A stretch of DNA of 64,000 bases. Source: SIG607 sp045533195 (GTDB taxonomy: Bacteria; Bacillota; Clostridia; Oscillospirales; Acutalibacteraceae). The stretch lies in contig JAZSHI010000055.1 of the NCBI GenBank assembly GCA_045533195.1, forward strand, positions 1-64,000, read 5' to 3'. A program made the translations under genes and the position numbers. The notes below the pieces were generated by a model. That model saw only the letters and a list, made by a program, of their open reading frames with translations. It was not told the origin of the DNA and did no database searches. Shown piece after piece: positions 18,077 to 25,141 of this stretch (within the stretch, counting starts at the first letter, position 1; each line of letters begins with the position of its first letter).

Positions 18077-18284
18077 CCATTGCGAAAGCGATGGTATATC
18101 ATCAACAACGGCAATGCCGTTGTTGTATCTCATCAGTCCGTTAGGACTGTATATCATCACGCGTCAGCGTGTATCAAACAACCTTTCACAATGATGATAT
18201 ACTCGCCATAAGCAAGATTACTCTCGCTTATGGGCGGATGATATGCAAAACTTCGTTTTGATGATATACAACGGTAAGCCGTTG
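18077..18284 (+). repeat. Modular hairpin array with TATATCATCA / TGATGATATA linkers
   Basis: Seven small perfect or near-perfect hairpins, each with a different stem, are joined by one short linker. Stems: 18077-18094 (GAAA loop), 18103-18125 (10 bp), 18134-18149, 18158-18171, 18206-18233, 18246-18260, 18269-18284. The linker reads TATATCATCA at 18095, 18150 and (as TATCTCATCA) 18126 in the left half. It appears in reverse complement as TGATGATATA at 18192 and as ATGATAT(G/A)C in the right half, so the whole element is a large imperfect palindrome. There are no terminal transposase genes and no constant-length spacers. It resembles REP/MITE-type intergenic mosaics. The last hairpin overlaps the -35 region of the following gene. 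Confidence 0.8.
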
Positions 18285-18310
18285 ATTTTATTGAGGAATT
18301 GTAGTACAAT
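18282..18310 (+). promoter_or_regulatory. Probable promoter of the orphan lipoprotein gene
   Basis: TTGATT (18282-18287), 17-bp spacer, TACAAT (18305-18310), 20 bases before the start codon. The -35 hexamer begins in the 3' arm of the last hairpin of the repeat array, so the repeat may have supplied part of the promoter. Confidence 0.55.
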
Positions 18311-18330
18311 AATCTTAAGGAAGTGATTAT

Positions 18331-19509
18331 ATGAAGAAAAATATAATAATAGCACTTTTAGTTTCACTTATTATGCTTTCTGGTTGTAGTGGAAAAATAA
18401 ATAATAATAGTGATAATTCAAATGCTCAGGGTAATACTTACCAAATAACCGATTTGGGTATATGCTCAAATGAAAACACATCTTTACCAGTAAATGCGCG
18501 AGTTCCGTGGGATTTGATTGTAGTAGATGGTAAAATTTTTGTTGGTACTGGAGATTTTGATTCTAATTCCGGTCCTACATCAATTTGGACTTATGATGAC
18601 ACAACAAAAAAATGGACCACTTCTGCTTCTGTTGACCAAGAAGCGATTGCAAGGTTTGTTAATTTGTATGGTCAAACTATAGCTTTGGGAACTGATCCGA
18701 TAGGCGATCCCGAATATGCTGATTGCTATGTTTTGAAAAGTGGCACTTGGCAGAATTTTTCTAATGTTAAGGGTGCTTTGCATATATTTGATGCAGAAGC
18801 GTACAATGGTTCGATTTACTATGGTTTAGGTTGTGACGGCAGTAAATCTGTTGTAGTAAAACAAGATGTAACAACAGGAGAGTGGAAGGATATACCGTTA
18901 TATAAAAACGGAACAGACGTAATCGCTGCTTTGGAAAAAACTGCTAATGTACAGACTGAGCGAGTATATGATTTGTTTTCTGTAAATGGTAGGTTGTTCT
19001 GTGCATTTTCTTGTTCCTATACAGCAGGCAAAACCACAATCGAATTTTTTGAATTAAATGGAGATGAATTTGAGTTTTGTCAAGCGTTTAAAAACGCAAA
19101 TCTACAAATGAACAAAACCGTAAAAAATCAAGTGCTTTTCAATTCAGATGCCGTTTACGGTAATAGTTGTTTTTTGTCATTGGGTGATTTATATAAAACC
19201 GATAACTTTATTCGATTTGATAAAATAGATGTTCCAAATGACGCGTGTGTTACTGATATGTATGTTGAAAAAAACAATGGTCAGGAAACCCTTTATGTAT
19301 TAGCCACCGTTAAGGATAGCAAAGGATTTAAGAATGTGATTTTTAAGATGGTTGATGATAAGTTGACCGAACTGTTTTCTTTTAATAGTTCCGCTAGTGC
19401 TTTGAGTTTTGCTAAATGTGACACTGTGTTTTATGTAGGATTGGGTGGCGCAGGAACCGAAAATGCAGACAATGGCAGAGTACTAAAGATTGAACACTGT
19501 GCCGAATGA
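18331..19509 (+). CDS. Putative lipoprotein of unknown function
   Basis: 392 residues with a clear lipoprotein signal: basic start MKKN, a hydrophobic core, and lipobox LSGC with the modified Cys at residue 19. After a low-complexity Asn/Ser linker the mature part is rich in short beta-like, aromatic and Gly-containing segments (for example GKIFVGTGDFD, NGSIYYGLGCDG, VNGRLFCAF, VFYVGLGGAG). These suggest a repeated beta-propeller-like fold, but I do not recognise a family. It is probably anchored outside the cytoplasmic membrane. Codon use is more A/T-rich than in the flanking housekeeping genes, and it lies between a repeat array beside a tRNA and two small membrane-protein genes, which suggests an acquired segment. 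Confidence 0.75.
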   Translation: MKKNIIIALLVSLIMLSGCSGKINNNSDNSNAQGNTYQITDLGICSNENTSLPVNARVPWDLIVVDGKIFVGTGDFDSNSGPTSIWTYDDTTKKWTTSASVDQEAIARFVNLYGQTIALGTDPIGDPEYADCYVLKSGTWQNFSNVKGALHIFDAEAYNGSIYYGLGCDGSKSVVVKQDVTTGEWKDIPLYKNGTDVIAALEKTANVQTERVYDLFSVNGRLFCAFSCSYTAGKTTIEFFELNGDEFEFCQAFKNANLQMNKTVKNQVLFNSDAVYGNSCFLSLGDLYKTDNFIRFDKIDVPNDACVTDMYVEKNNGQETLYVLATVKDSKGFKNVIFKMVDDKLTELFSFNSSASALSFAKCDTVFYVGLGGAGTENADNGRVLKIEHCAE

Positions 19510-19568
19510 ATTTTTATAATACATAAGAATTAGATTGACTAAATTACAATATCCAAGGCGGTGAGTAT

Positions 19569-20102
19569 ATGAAAAATTTTTTTCTCAAAGGTTATCAGTA
19601 TATTCTCAAAGGTTTACAGTATTTTCTAATGTTTCAAGTGTCGGTGTTGGTTGCGATGCTTATTTCTATATTGTTTGATATTCCGATAAGGCTTCTTGTT
19701 GAAATCCCGACTTATCAAAATTTGATATTCGCCTGTATTGCCTTTGTTTTAGAGATAGCCTTTATTTTGTTCTTTTTCTATAAAGAAAAAATGGATTTTA
19801 AAAATGTGAGCTTGATTAAATTTGTTTCGCCTTGTATTATTGGTGTGATTTTACATTCCGCCCTCTCTTATTTTAATGGATTTTATATGTACACGGCAGG
19901 GGCAAGTGTTTCTGAGTCGGGAATTATCTGGCAAAGCTATTATTTGAATCGAACTGTTACGGATATGCGTGATGTTGCACTTTTCAGACTGATAATTCCT
20001 TTTATAATAATTTTGATTTTAAGAATTGGCGCAGTGCTTTTAGGCTTCTATTTTGCAAAGAGAAAAATTAAAAAATTTAAACAGGAATTGAAAAAGGAAT
20101 AG
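19569..20102 (+). CDS. Small integral membrane protein, unknown family
   Basis: 177 residues with about four predicted membrane segments: around 15-40 (FLMFQVSVLVAMLISILF), 47-70 (LIFACIAFVLEIAFILFFF), 84-100 (FVSPCIIGVILHSALSY) and 138-162 (LIIPFIIILILRIGAVLLGF). It ends with a strongly basic cytoplasmic tail (KRKIKKFKQELKKE). GGCGGTGAG gives a good ribosome binding site. It lies 59 bp after the lipoprotein gene with similar A/T-rich codon use. The next, frameshifted gene has a similar size and general character. I cannot assign a function; a transport or immunity-type membrane protein would be guesswork. Confidence 0.65.
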   Translation: MKNFFLKGYQYILKGLQYFLMFQVSVLVAMLISILFDIPIRLLVEIPTYQNLIFACIAFVLEIAFILFFFYKEKMDFKNVSLIKFVSPCIIGVILHSALSYFNGFYMYTAGASVSESGIIWQSYYLNRTVTDMRDVALFRLIIPFIIILILRIGAVLLGFYFAKRKIKKFKQELKKE

Positions 20103-20175
20103 TAAACAAACGAGTAAATAACGATAGCCTCTGATAAAGGGAATTTATGATATAATGCACATATGAGGTGAGATT

Positions 20176-20656
20176 ATGATTAAACTATATTTTAAAAAAC
20201 TATTATTTACTGTTGGTTTTTTTTATTACTTACTTTTTGTTTATATTTATAATTGCATTTGCTTGTAATTTGTTCTTTGGGAATACTTTTTCTGAACTTA
20301 CCGGTACATTGATATATGCAATATTAGCGCTTGTTTTGAATTTTACTGTCGTTTGCGTAATGAGGTATGAAAGGCTATCCCGTAAAACAGAAACGCTTAT
20401 AAATCTTTCTTTTTTAAAAATTCTATTTTGCATATTTAAATCAAGAGAGAACATTGTTCATACGGTTGCGTTTATTTCTTTACTTCTCCCATTTTTTGTT
20501 TCTATAGCAAAAAATGAAAATACGCCTTTTCTTCCGTTAGTTTTCGGAACAGTAATTTTGCTGTTTGTTTGCGGTTTAATATTTATGACGGTGAATGCTT
20601 TACTGTGGAGCATAGTACATAAATTAGCTGTGCGAAAGTATATAGGAAATAACTAG
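20176..20656 (+). pseudogene. Membrane protein gene interrupted at an 8-T tract
   Basis: ATG 20176 has a strong ribosome binding site (GAGGTGAG) and reads 16 sensible residues (MIKLYFKKLLFTVGFF) before going out of frame and stopping at 20266-20268. The hydrophobic frame continues from the same place in the +1 register to 20656. The switch occurs at the run of eight T at 20217-20224; with seven T the two halves join into one ~159-residue protein with about four membrane spans (ITYFLFIFIIAFACNLFF, LIYAILALVLNFTVVCV, FISLLLPFFVSIA, VFGTVILLFVCGLIFM). It could be a true frameshift, slippage-based phase variation or a sequencing error. The alternative TTG start at 20213 lacks a good ribosome binding site. 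Confidence 0.65.
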
Positions 20657-20740
20657 TGTTTAAGATGTGTTATCAAAGAATATGACATTATAATTTTGAA
20701 AGATTAGGCTTTTTTGAAAATTTTTACTTATTAGTTTGTC

Positions 20741-20769
20741 TTGAAACAAAATCAGTATTATGATATAAT
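20741..20769 (+). promoter_or_regulatory. Promoter of the COG2509 flavoprotein gene
   Basis: TTGAAA (20741-20746), 17-bp spacer, TATAAT (20764-20769), 34 bases before the start codon. No operator-like palindrome is seen next to it. The 147 bases since the previous gene hold nothing else that I can identify. Confidence 0.75.
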
Positions 20770-20803
20770 TTATTAGCAATAAACTATATATGGAGTAGTT
20801 AGT

Positions 20804-22174
20804 ATGAATTACGATGTTATAATTATCGGCGCAGGTCCCGGCGGTATTTTTGCGGCATTTGAGCTTATGCAGAAAAAGCCTTCTTTAAAGGTTGCGGTTT
20901 TTGAAGCTGGTCACGCTTTAAAGGACAGACACTGTCCAATAGACGGCAAAAAAATCAAAAGTTGTATCGGTTGTAAGATTTGTTCTATAATGAGTGGCTT
21001 TGGCGGAGCAGGTGCTTTTTCCGACGGTAAATATAATATTACCAATGACTTTGGCGGTACTCTTTATGAGTATATCGGAAAATCCGAAGCACTGGACCTT
21101 ATGAAGTATATAGATACTATAAATCTTGCTTACGGCGGAGAGGGAACAAGGCTTTATACTACTGCAGGTTCACGCTTTAAAACCGTTTGTGTACAAAATG
21201 ACCTTCATTTGCTTAATGCTTCTGTTCGTCACCTTGGTACCGATATAAACTATATAGTGCTTGAAAACATTTATAACTATTTAAAGGATAAGGTCGAGTT
21301 CTTTTTTGAAACTCCCGTAAAGAGTGTGAAGATTACTGACGGCGGTTATGAAATTCTGACCAAGGACGGCTCTTATACCGCAAAGGACTGCATAATTTCA
21401 GTAGGCAGAAGCGGTAGTAAATGGATGGAAAACGTATGTAAAGAGCTACAAATTCCCACAAGCTCCAACCGTGTGGATATAGGTGTGAGGGTTGAACTTC
21501 CTGCCGAGGTTTTTGCTCATCTTACTGATGAACTATATGAAAGTAAAATCGTTTACCGCACCGAAAAATACGGTGATTTGGTGAGAACCTTCTGTATGAA
21601 TCCAAAGGGCGCTGTTGTTAACGAAAATACCAACGGAATTATTACTGTTAACGGACACAGCTATGAGGACCCCGAAAAGCAGACCGAAAATACCAACTTT
21701 GCTTTGCTTGTTGCAAAGCACTTTTCCGAACCCTTTAAGGATTCAAACGGCTACGGAGAAAGTATTGCAAGACTTAGTAATATGCTTGGCGGCGGTGTAA
21801 TTGTTCAGCGTTTCGGAGACCTTATAAAAGGTCAGCGTTCAACCCAAAACCGTATTGACGAAGCCTTTATTACACCTACTCTTAATGTAACTCCGGGTGA
21901 CTTGAGTCTTGTACTGCCTAAGCGTATATTAGACGGCATTATTGAAATGATTTATGCCCTTGATAAAATCGCTCCTGGTACAGCCAATGAAGATACGCTT
22001 CTTTATGGTGTTGAGGTTAAATTCTATAATATGGAGGTTGAGGTTGATAATAACCTTGAAACCGCACACAAGGGACTTTATATTATAGGGGATGGAAGCG
22101 GTATTACACATTCGCTTTCTCACGCTTCAGCCAGCGGTGTTTTTGTAGCAAGAAAAATTGCTGATAAAAACTAA
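20804..22174 (+). CDS. FAD-dependent dehydrogenase, COG2509-type
   Basis: 456-residue flavoprotein. The N-terminus is a dinucleotide-binding fold (YDVIIIGAGPGGIFAAFEL), followed by the CPIDG and CIGCKICSIMSGFGGAGAFSDGKY region typical of this uncharacterised dehydrogenase group. The closing FAD contact is LYIIGDGSGITHSLSHASASG. The four cysteines at about residues 45-67 (CPIDGKKIKSCIGCKIC) could bind a metal or Fe-S centre; that is inference. It is a single-gene unit with its own promoter, and the T-box promoter of the next unit begins just after its stop. Physiological substrate unknown. It does not share the A/T-rich composition of the island before it. Confidence 0.85.
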   Translation: MNYDVIIIGAGPGGIFAAFELMQKKPSLKVAVFEAGHALKDRHCPIDGKKIKSCIGCKICSIMSGFGGAGAFSDGKYNITNDFGGTLYEYIGKSEALDLMKYIDTINLAYGGEGTRLYTTAGSRFKTVCVQNDLHLLNASVRHLGTDINYIVLENIYNYLKDKVEFFFETPVKSVKITDGGYEILTKDGSYTAKDCIISVGRSGSKWMENVCKELQIPTSSNRVDIGVRVELPAEVFAHLTDELYESKIVYRTEKYGDLVRTFCMNPKGAVVNENTNGIITVNGHSYEDPEKQTENTNFALLVAKHFSEPFKDSNGYGESIARLSNMLGGGVIVQRFGDLIKGQRSTQNRIDEAFITPTLNVTPGDLSLVLPKRILDGIIEMIYALDKIAPGTANEDTLLYGVEVKFYNMEVEVDNNLETAHKGLYIIGDGSGITHSLSHASASGVFVARKIADKN

Positions 22175-22182
22175 AAAAGTAC

Positions 22183-22211
22183 TTGACAACTTAAAATAAG
22201 AGTGTTATACT
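22183..22211 (+). promoter_or_regulatory. Promoter of T-box unit 1
   Basis: TTGACA (22183-22188), 17-bp spacer, TATACT (22206-22211). Predicted transcript start is near 22218. Confidence 0.85.
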
Positions 22212-22217
22212 CTTTAT

Positions 22218-22500
22218 CATACTAAAGCGATGACGAAGACGGTTTAGGATTTTTACTTGCAGAGAGCCGATGTTAGCTGAAAATCGGTAGTATGGATTCT
22301 AATTCAACCCATCCCTTCTGAGCCGGAAGTCCGAAAAGGAAACTTAGTAGATGCTTCCCGTGATTGCTGCGTTAATGCATAGGAATTGTTTGATTCCAAG
22401 AGTGGCGGAATTTTCCGCAATTTGAGTGGTACCGCGAGTGTTATTTCACACCCGTCTCAAAGCAAAACTTTGAGATGGGTGTTTATTTTTTCAAGAAAGG
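22218..22500 (+). promoter_or_regulatory. T-box riboswitch, predicted isoleucine specificity (ATC)
   Basis: Complete leader. The GATGACGAAG base motif and AGAGAG are followed by the apical stem ccgat/atcgg. The specifier loop lies between the middle stem and the basal helix GAAG/CTTC, with ATC at 22311-22313. The T-box core gagtggtaccgcg is at 22434-22446. A terminator stem follows (22459-22472 with 22478-22491, one G-U pair) and then a T-rich run. Uncharged tRNA-Ile should stabilise the antiterminator and permit reading of the synthetase fusion gene. The specifier was chosen by position relative to the basal helix, the same rule that gives Val and Leu in the other two leaders. The alternative TTC (Phe, 22303-22305) fits less well. 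The apical loop departs from the usual GGTTGGTG-like sequence. Confidence 0.85.
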
Positions 22501-22511
22501 GAGTATTTAAA

Positions 22512-24779
22512 ATGACTACCAACACAGCAAAAGAACAGTTAATGGAGATTGCATCTCGAATTAAAGAAATGCGCGATATTATGGGTTGGTCTATTGAAGA
22601 AATGGCTGAAAAAACCGAAGTGTCCGTAGAAGATTATACTGCATACGAAACCGCAAACGCAGATATTCCTTTTTCTTTCATACATAAGTGTGCTCTTGCT
22701 TTCGACGTGGAAATGACAGAGCTATTAGAGGGTAGAGCTGCTCGTCTTTCGGGTTACACCGTAACCAGAAAGGGAATGGGACAGTCCACCGCTAAGGAAG
22801 ACGGTATTGATATTAAAAACCTTGCTCCGAAATTTAAGGATAAAATAGCCGAGCCTTACTGGGTAAGATACGAATATGATGCTTCTCAGCAGAATAAGCC
22901 AATTCATCTTACTACACATTCAGGACAGGAATTTGACCTTATAATGAGCGGTTCTCTTAAGGTACAGATAGGAAATAAAACAGAAATTCTTAATGAGGGC
23001 GACAGTATTTACTATAACAGCTCCACCCCTCACGGAATGATAGCTATCGGCGGCAAAGACTGCGTATTCTGCGCCGTTGTTCTTCCCGGTGAAGAGGTAA
23101 AAGAAGAGAGTGTGCGAAAGAGCATTGCTTCTGCTAAAACTTCCGAAACTCTCGTTTGCGAAAAATTCGTTGAAACTAAAGAAAACGAAAACGGGGAACT
23201 TCTTGATATTAAATTTAATAATACCGATAGCTTTAACTTTGGTTTTGATATTGTTGACGGCATTGCAGGAAAATATCCCGATAAACTTGCTATGCTTCAC
23301 GTAGATAAGAACAAGGTTGAACGCCGCTTTACCTTTAATGATATTAAACGCGCTTCTAATCAGTGCGCTAACTACTTTACGTCTTTAGGCATTAAAAAAG
23401 GCGACAAGGTAATGCTTGTTCTAAAGCGCCATTATCAGTTCTGGTTCTGTATGGTTGCCCTTCACAAAATAGGGGCTGTGGCTATTCCCGCTACAAATCA
23501 GCTTAAGGAACACGACTTTGAATACCGCTTTAATGCTGCAGGAGTAAGCGCTCTTGTATGTACTGCTGACTCAGACACAGCCGAAATTGCCCAGAGAGCA
23601 GCCGTCAACTGTCCTACCGTTAAAAATCTTATAATGGTGGGAGACAGCCGTGAAGGTTGGCGCAATTTTGACGAGGAATATCCTCTCTTCAGCGCCCACT
23701 ACTATAGAAATGAAGATACTTCAAGCGGTGATGATATTGCTCTTATGTTCTTTACTTCGGGAACTACAGGCAATCCCAAAATGGCAGCTCATAAGCACAC
23801 CTATGCTTTAGGACATTTTGTTACGGCAAAATATTGGCATTGTTGCGAAAGAGACGGACTCCATCTTACTATTTCCGATACCGGCTGGGGTAAATCTCTT
23901 TGGGGTAAGCTTTACGGACAGTGGCTTTGCGAAGGCGCAGTATTCGTTTATGACTTTGATAAATTCGATGCAGATGAAATTCTGCCTATGTTTGCAAAAT
24001 ATCAGATTACAACCTTCTGTGCGCCGCCTACAATGCTCAGACTGCTTGTTAAGGGCGACCTTTCAAAATACGATTTATCTTCAATAAAACATATGACAAC
24101 AGCAGGTGAAGCTCTTAATCCCGAGGTGTTCGTTCAGTTTGAAAAGGCAACGGGACTTCAGATTATGGAAGGCTTCGGACAGACCGAGACAACCCTTACT
24201 ATTGCTAATCTTTGCGGTACAGTTCCCAAGGTTGGCGCAATGGGTAAGGCTTCCCCGCAATACGACATCGATATTGTTGATCCTGACGGTAATTCGGTTG
24301 CAGACGGTGAAGTGGGAGAAATTGTTGTACGCACAAAAGATGGTGTGCCTTGCGGTCTTTTCAAGGAATATTACTGTGACGAAGAAAAAACAAATGAGGC
24401 TTGGTATGACGGAATGTATCATACGGGCGATACCGCTTGGCGCGATGAGGACGGTTATTTCTGGTATGTTAGCCGTATTGATGACGTTATTAAGTCTTCG
24501 GGCTACCGTATAGGACCTTTCGAAATCGAAAGTGTTATTATGGAACTTCCTTACGTTCTTGAGTGTGGTGTTTCTGCCGCTCCCGATGAGGTAAGGGGAC
24601 AGGTGGTTAAGGCAAGTATTGTTTTGGTAAAGGGTACCGAGCCTACCGAAGAGCTTAAAAAGGAAATTCAGAATTACGTAAAAGAGCATACCGCACCCTA
24701 TAAATATCCCAGAATAGTTGTATTTAAGGATGAACTCCCCAAAACCATAAGCGGAAAAATCCAGAGAAATAAGCTATAG
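22512..24779 (+). CDS. XRE HTH-cupin-acyl-CoA synthetase fusion (Ile unit)
   Basis: 755-residue protein with three joined modules. Residues ~8-70 are an XRE/Cro-type helix-turn-helix (ASRIKEMRDIMGWSIEEMAE, TEVSVEDYTAYE). Residues ~125-200 are a cupin (THSGQEFDLIMSGSLKVQIG, GDSIYYNSSTPHGMIA). From ~220 to the end is an AMP-forming acyl-CoA synthetase with the P-loop FFTSGTTGNPKMA (~412), GFGQTETT, YHTGDTAWRDEDGY and the catalytic Lys in SGKIQRNK. The enzyme half resembles medium/branched short-chain ACSM-type ligases. ATG 22512 has AAAGGGAG upstream; the open frame before it is leader RNA. The Ile T-box suggests activation of 2-methylbutyrate for Ile synthesis. Whether the HTH binds DNA is unknown. 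Confidence 0.9.
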   Translation: MTTNTAKEQLMEIASRIKEMRDIMGWSIEEMAEKTEVSVEDYTAYETANADIPFSFIHKCALAFDVEMTELLEGRAARLSGYTVTRKGMGQSTAKEDGIDIKNLAPKFKDKIAEPYWVRYEYDASQQNKPIHLTTHSGQEFDLIMSGSLKVQIGNKTEILNEGDSIYYNSSTPHGMIAIGGKDCVFCAVVLPGEEVKEESVRKSIASAKTSETLVCEKFVETKENENGELLDIKFNNTDSFNFGFDIVDGIAGKYPDKLAMLHVDKNKVERRFTFNDIKRASNQCANYFTSLGIKKGDKVMLVLKRHYQFWFCMVALHKIGAVAIPATNQLKEHDFEYRFNAAGVSALVCTADSDTAEIAQRAAVNCPTVKNLIMVGDSREGWRNFDEEYPLFSAHYYRNEDTSSGDDIALMFFTSGTTGNPKMAAHKHTYALGHFVTAKYWHCCERDGLHLTISDTGWGKSLWGKLYGQWLCEGAVFVYDFDKFDADEILPMFAKYQITTFCAPPTMLRLLVKGDLSKYDLSSIKHMTTAGEALNPEVFVQFEKATGLQIMEGFGQTETTLTIANLCGTVPKVGAMGKASPQYDIDIVDPDGNSVADGEVGEIVVRTKDGVPCGLFKEYYCDEEKTNEAWYDGMYHTGDTAWRDEDGYFWYVSRIDDVIKSSGYRIGPFEIESVIMELPYVLECGVSAAPDEVRGQVVKASIVLVKGTEPTEELKKEIQNYVKEHTAPYKYPRIVVFKDELPKTISGKIQRNKL

Positions 24780-24798
24780 TGTAAAAATAAATAGAATA

Positions 24799-24827
24799 TT
24801 GACAAATACCATAAGTTGTGCTACAAT
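24799..24827 (+). promoter_or_regulatory. Promoter of T-box unit 2
   Basis: TTGACA (24799-24804), 17-bp spacer, TACAAT (24822-24827). It lies 20 bases after the stop of the first synthetase fusion. No terminator separates the two units, so some read-through is possible. Confidence 0.85.
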
Positions 24828-24833
24828 AGTACA

Positions 24834-25112
24834 GTCAATAAAAGGCTTTGACGAAGAGTACACGCTCTATATGCCTTGCAGAGAAACGGTGGTTGGTGCA
24901 AACCGTCAGGTTAGTGGTTCGTGTTTGTAGCTTCTGAGCCGAGGGGAAGAAAGTATTTAATATCAGTAGAACCCCTCCGTGATTGCTGCGTTAATGCATA
25001 GGAATTGTTTGATTCCAAGAGTGGCGGATTTCCGCAATTTGAGTGGTACCGCGGGTGTGAATAATCATTTAGCACTCGTCTCAAAGGCATTACTTTGGGA
25101 CGGGTGTTTTTT
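24834..25112 (+). promoter_or_regulatory. T-box riboswitch, predicted valine specificity (GTA)
   Basis: The stem I base GACGAAG with the loop-E strand AGTA is followed by the apical loop ggttggtg (a strong consensus match) between acgg and ccgt. The specifier GTA at 24927-24929 is directly before G and the basal CTTC strand. The T-box core gagtggtaccgcg is at 25041-25053, and the terminator is 25073-25086 with 25093-25106, then six T. From about 24976 to 25053 the sequence is almost identical to the first leader, but the specifier half differs. It controls the long operon of synthetase, ATPase, ferredoxin, oxidoreductase and aminotransferase. Confidence 0.88.
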
Positions 25113-25141
25113 CGTCCTACAAAAAACGGAGAGAAGAAAAT

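Noticed and set aside
17994..18194. 66-codon + strand frame covering the tRNA-Lys 3' half and the hairpin array
   Set aside because: It overlaps a complete tRNA and terminator, so it is not a gene.
18077..18284. CRISPR array
   Set aside because: The repeated part is only about 10 bases, the intervening segments are self-complementary hairpins of unequal length, and orientation reverses halfway. No cas genes are in the window.
18042..20760. Integrated prophage or ICE next to tRNA-Lys
   Set aside because: No integrase, transposase or phage gene and no duplicated tRNA 3' end was seen; the segment is only about 2.7 kb.
22303..22305. TTC (Phe) as the specifier of leader 1
   Set aside because: It lies further from the basal helix than the specifiers of leaders 2 and 3. 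Using the same position in all three gives ATC, GTA and CTC, which fits the gene content. Phe is not fully excluded without structure modelling.
22386..22511. N-terminal 42-residue extension of the first synthetase fusion
   Set aside because: These codons are T-box antiterminator and terminator RNA. The ATG at 22512 has its own ribosome binding site and aligns with the start of the paralogue at 25142.
24081..24689. 202-codon minus-strand frame over the first synthetase gene
   Set aside because: Shadow frame with no start context and no recognisable domains; the + frame is a clear AMP-forming ligase.
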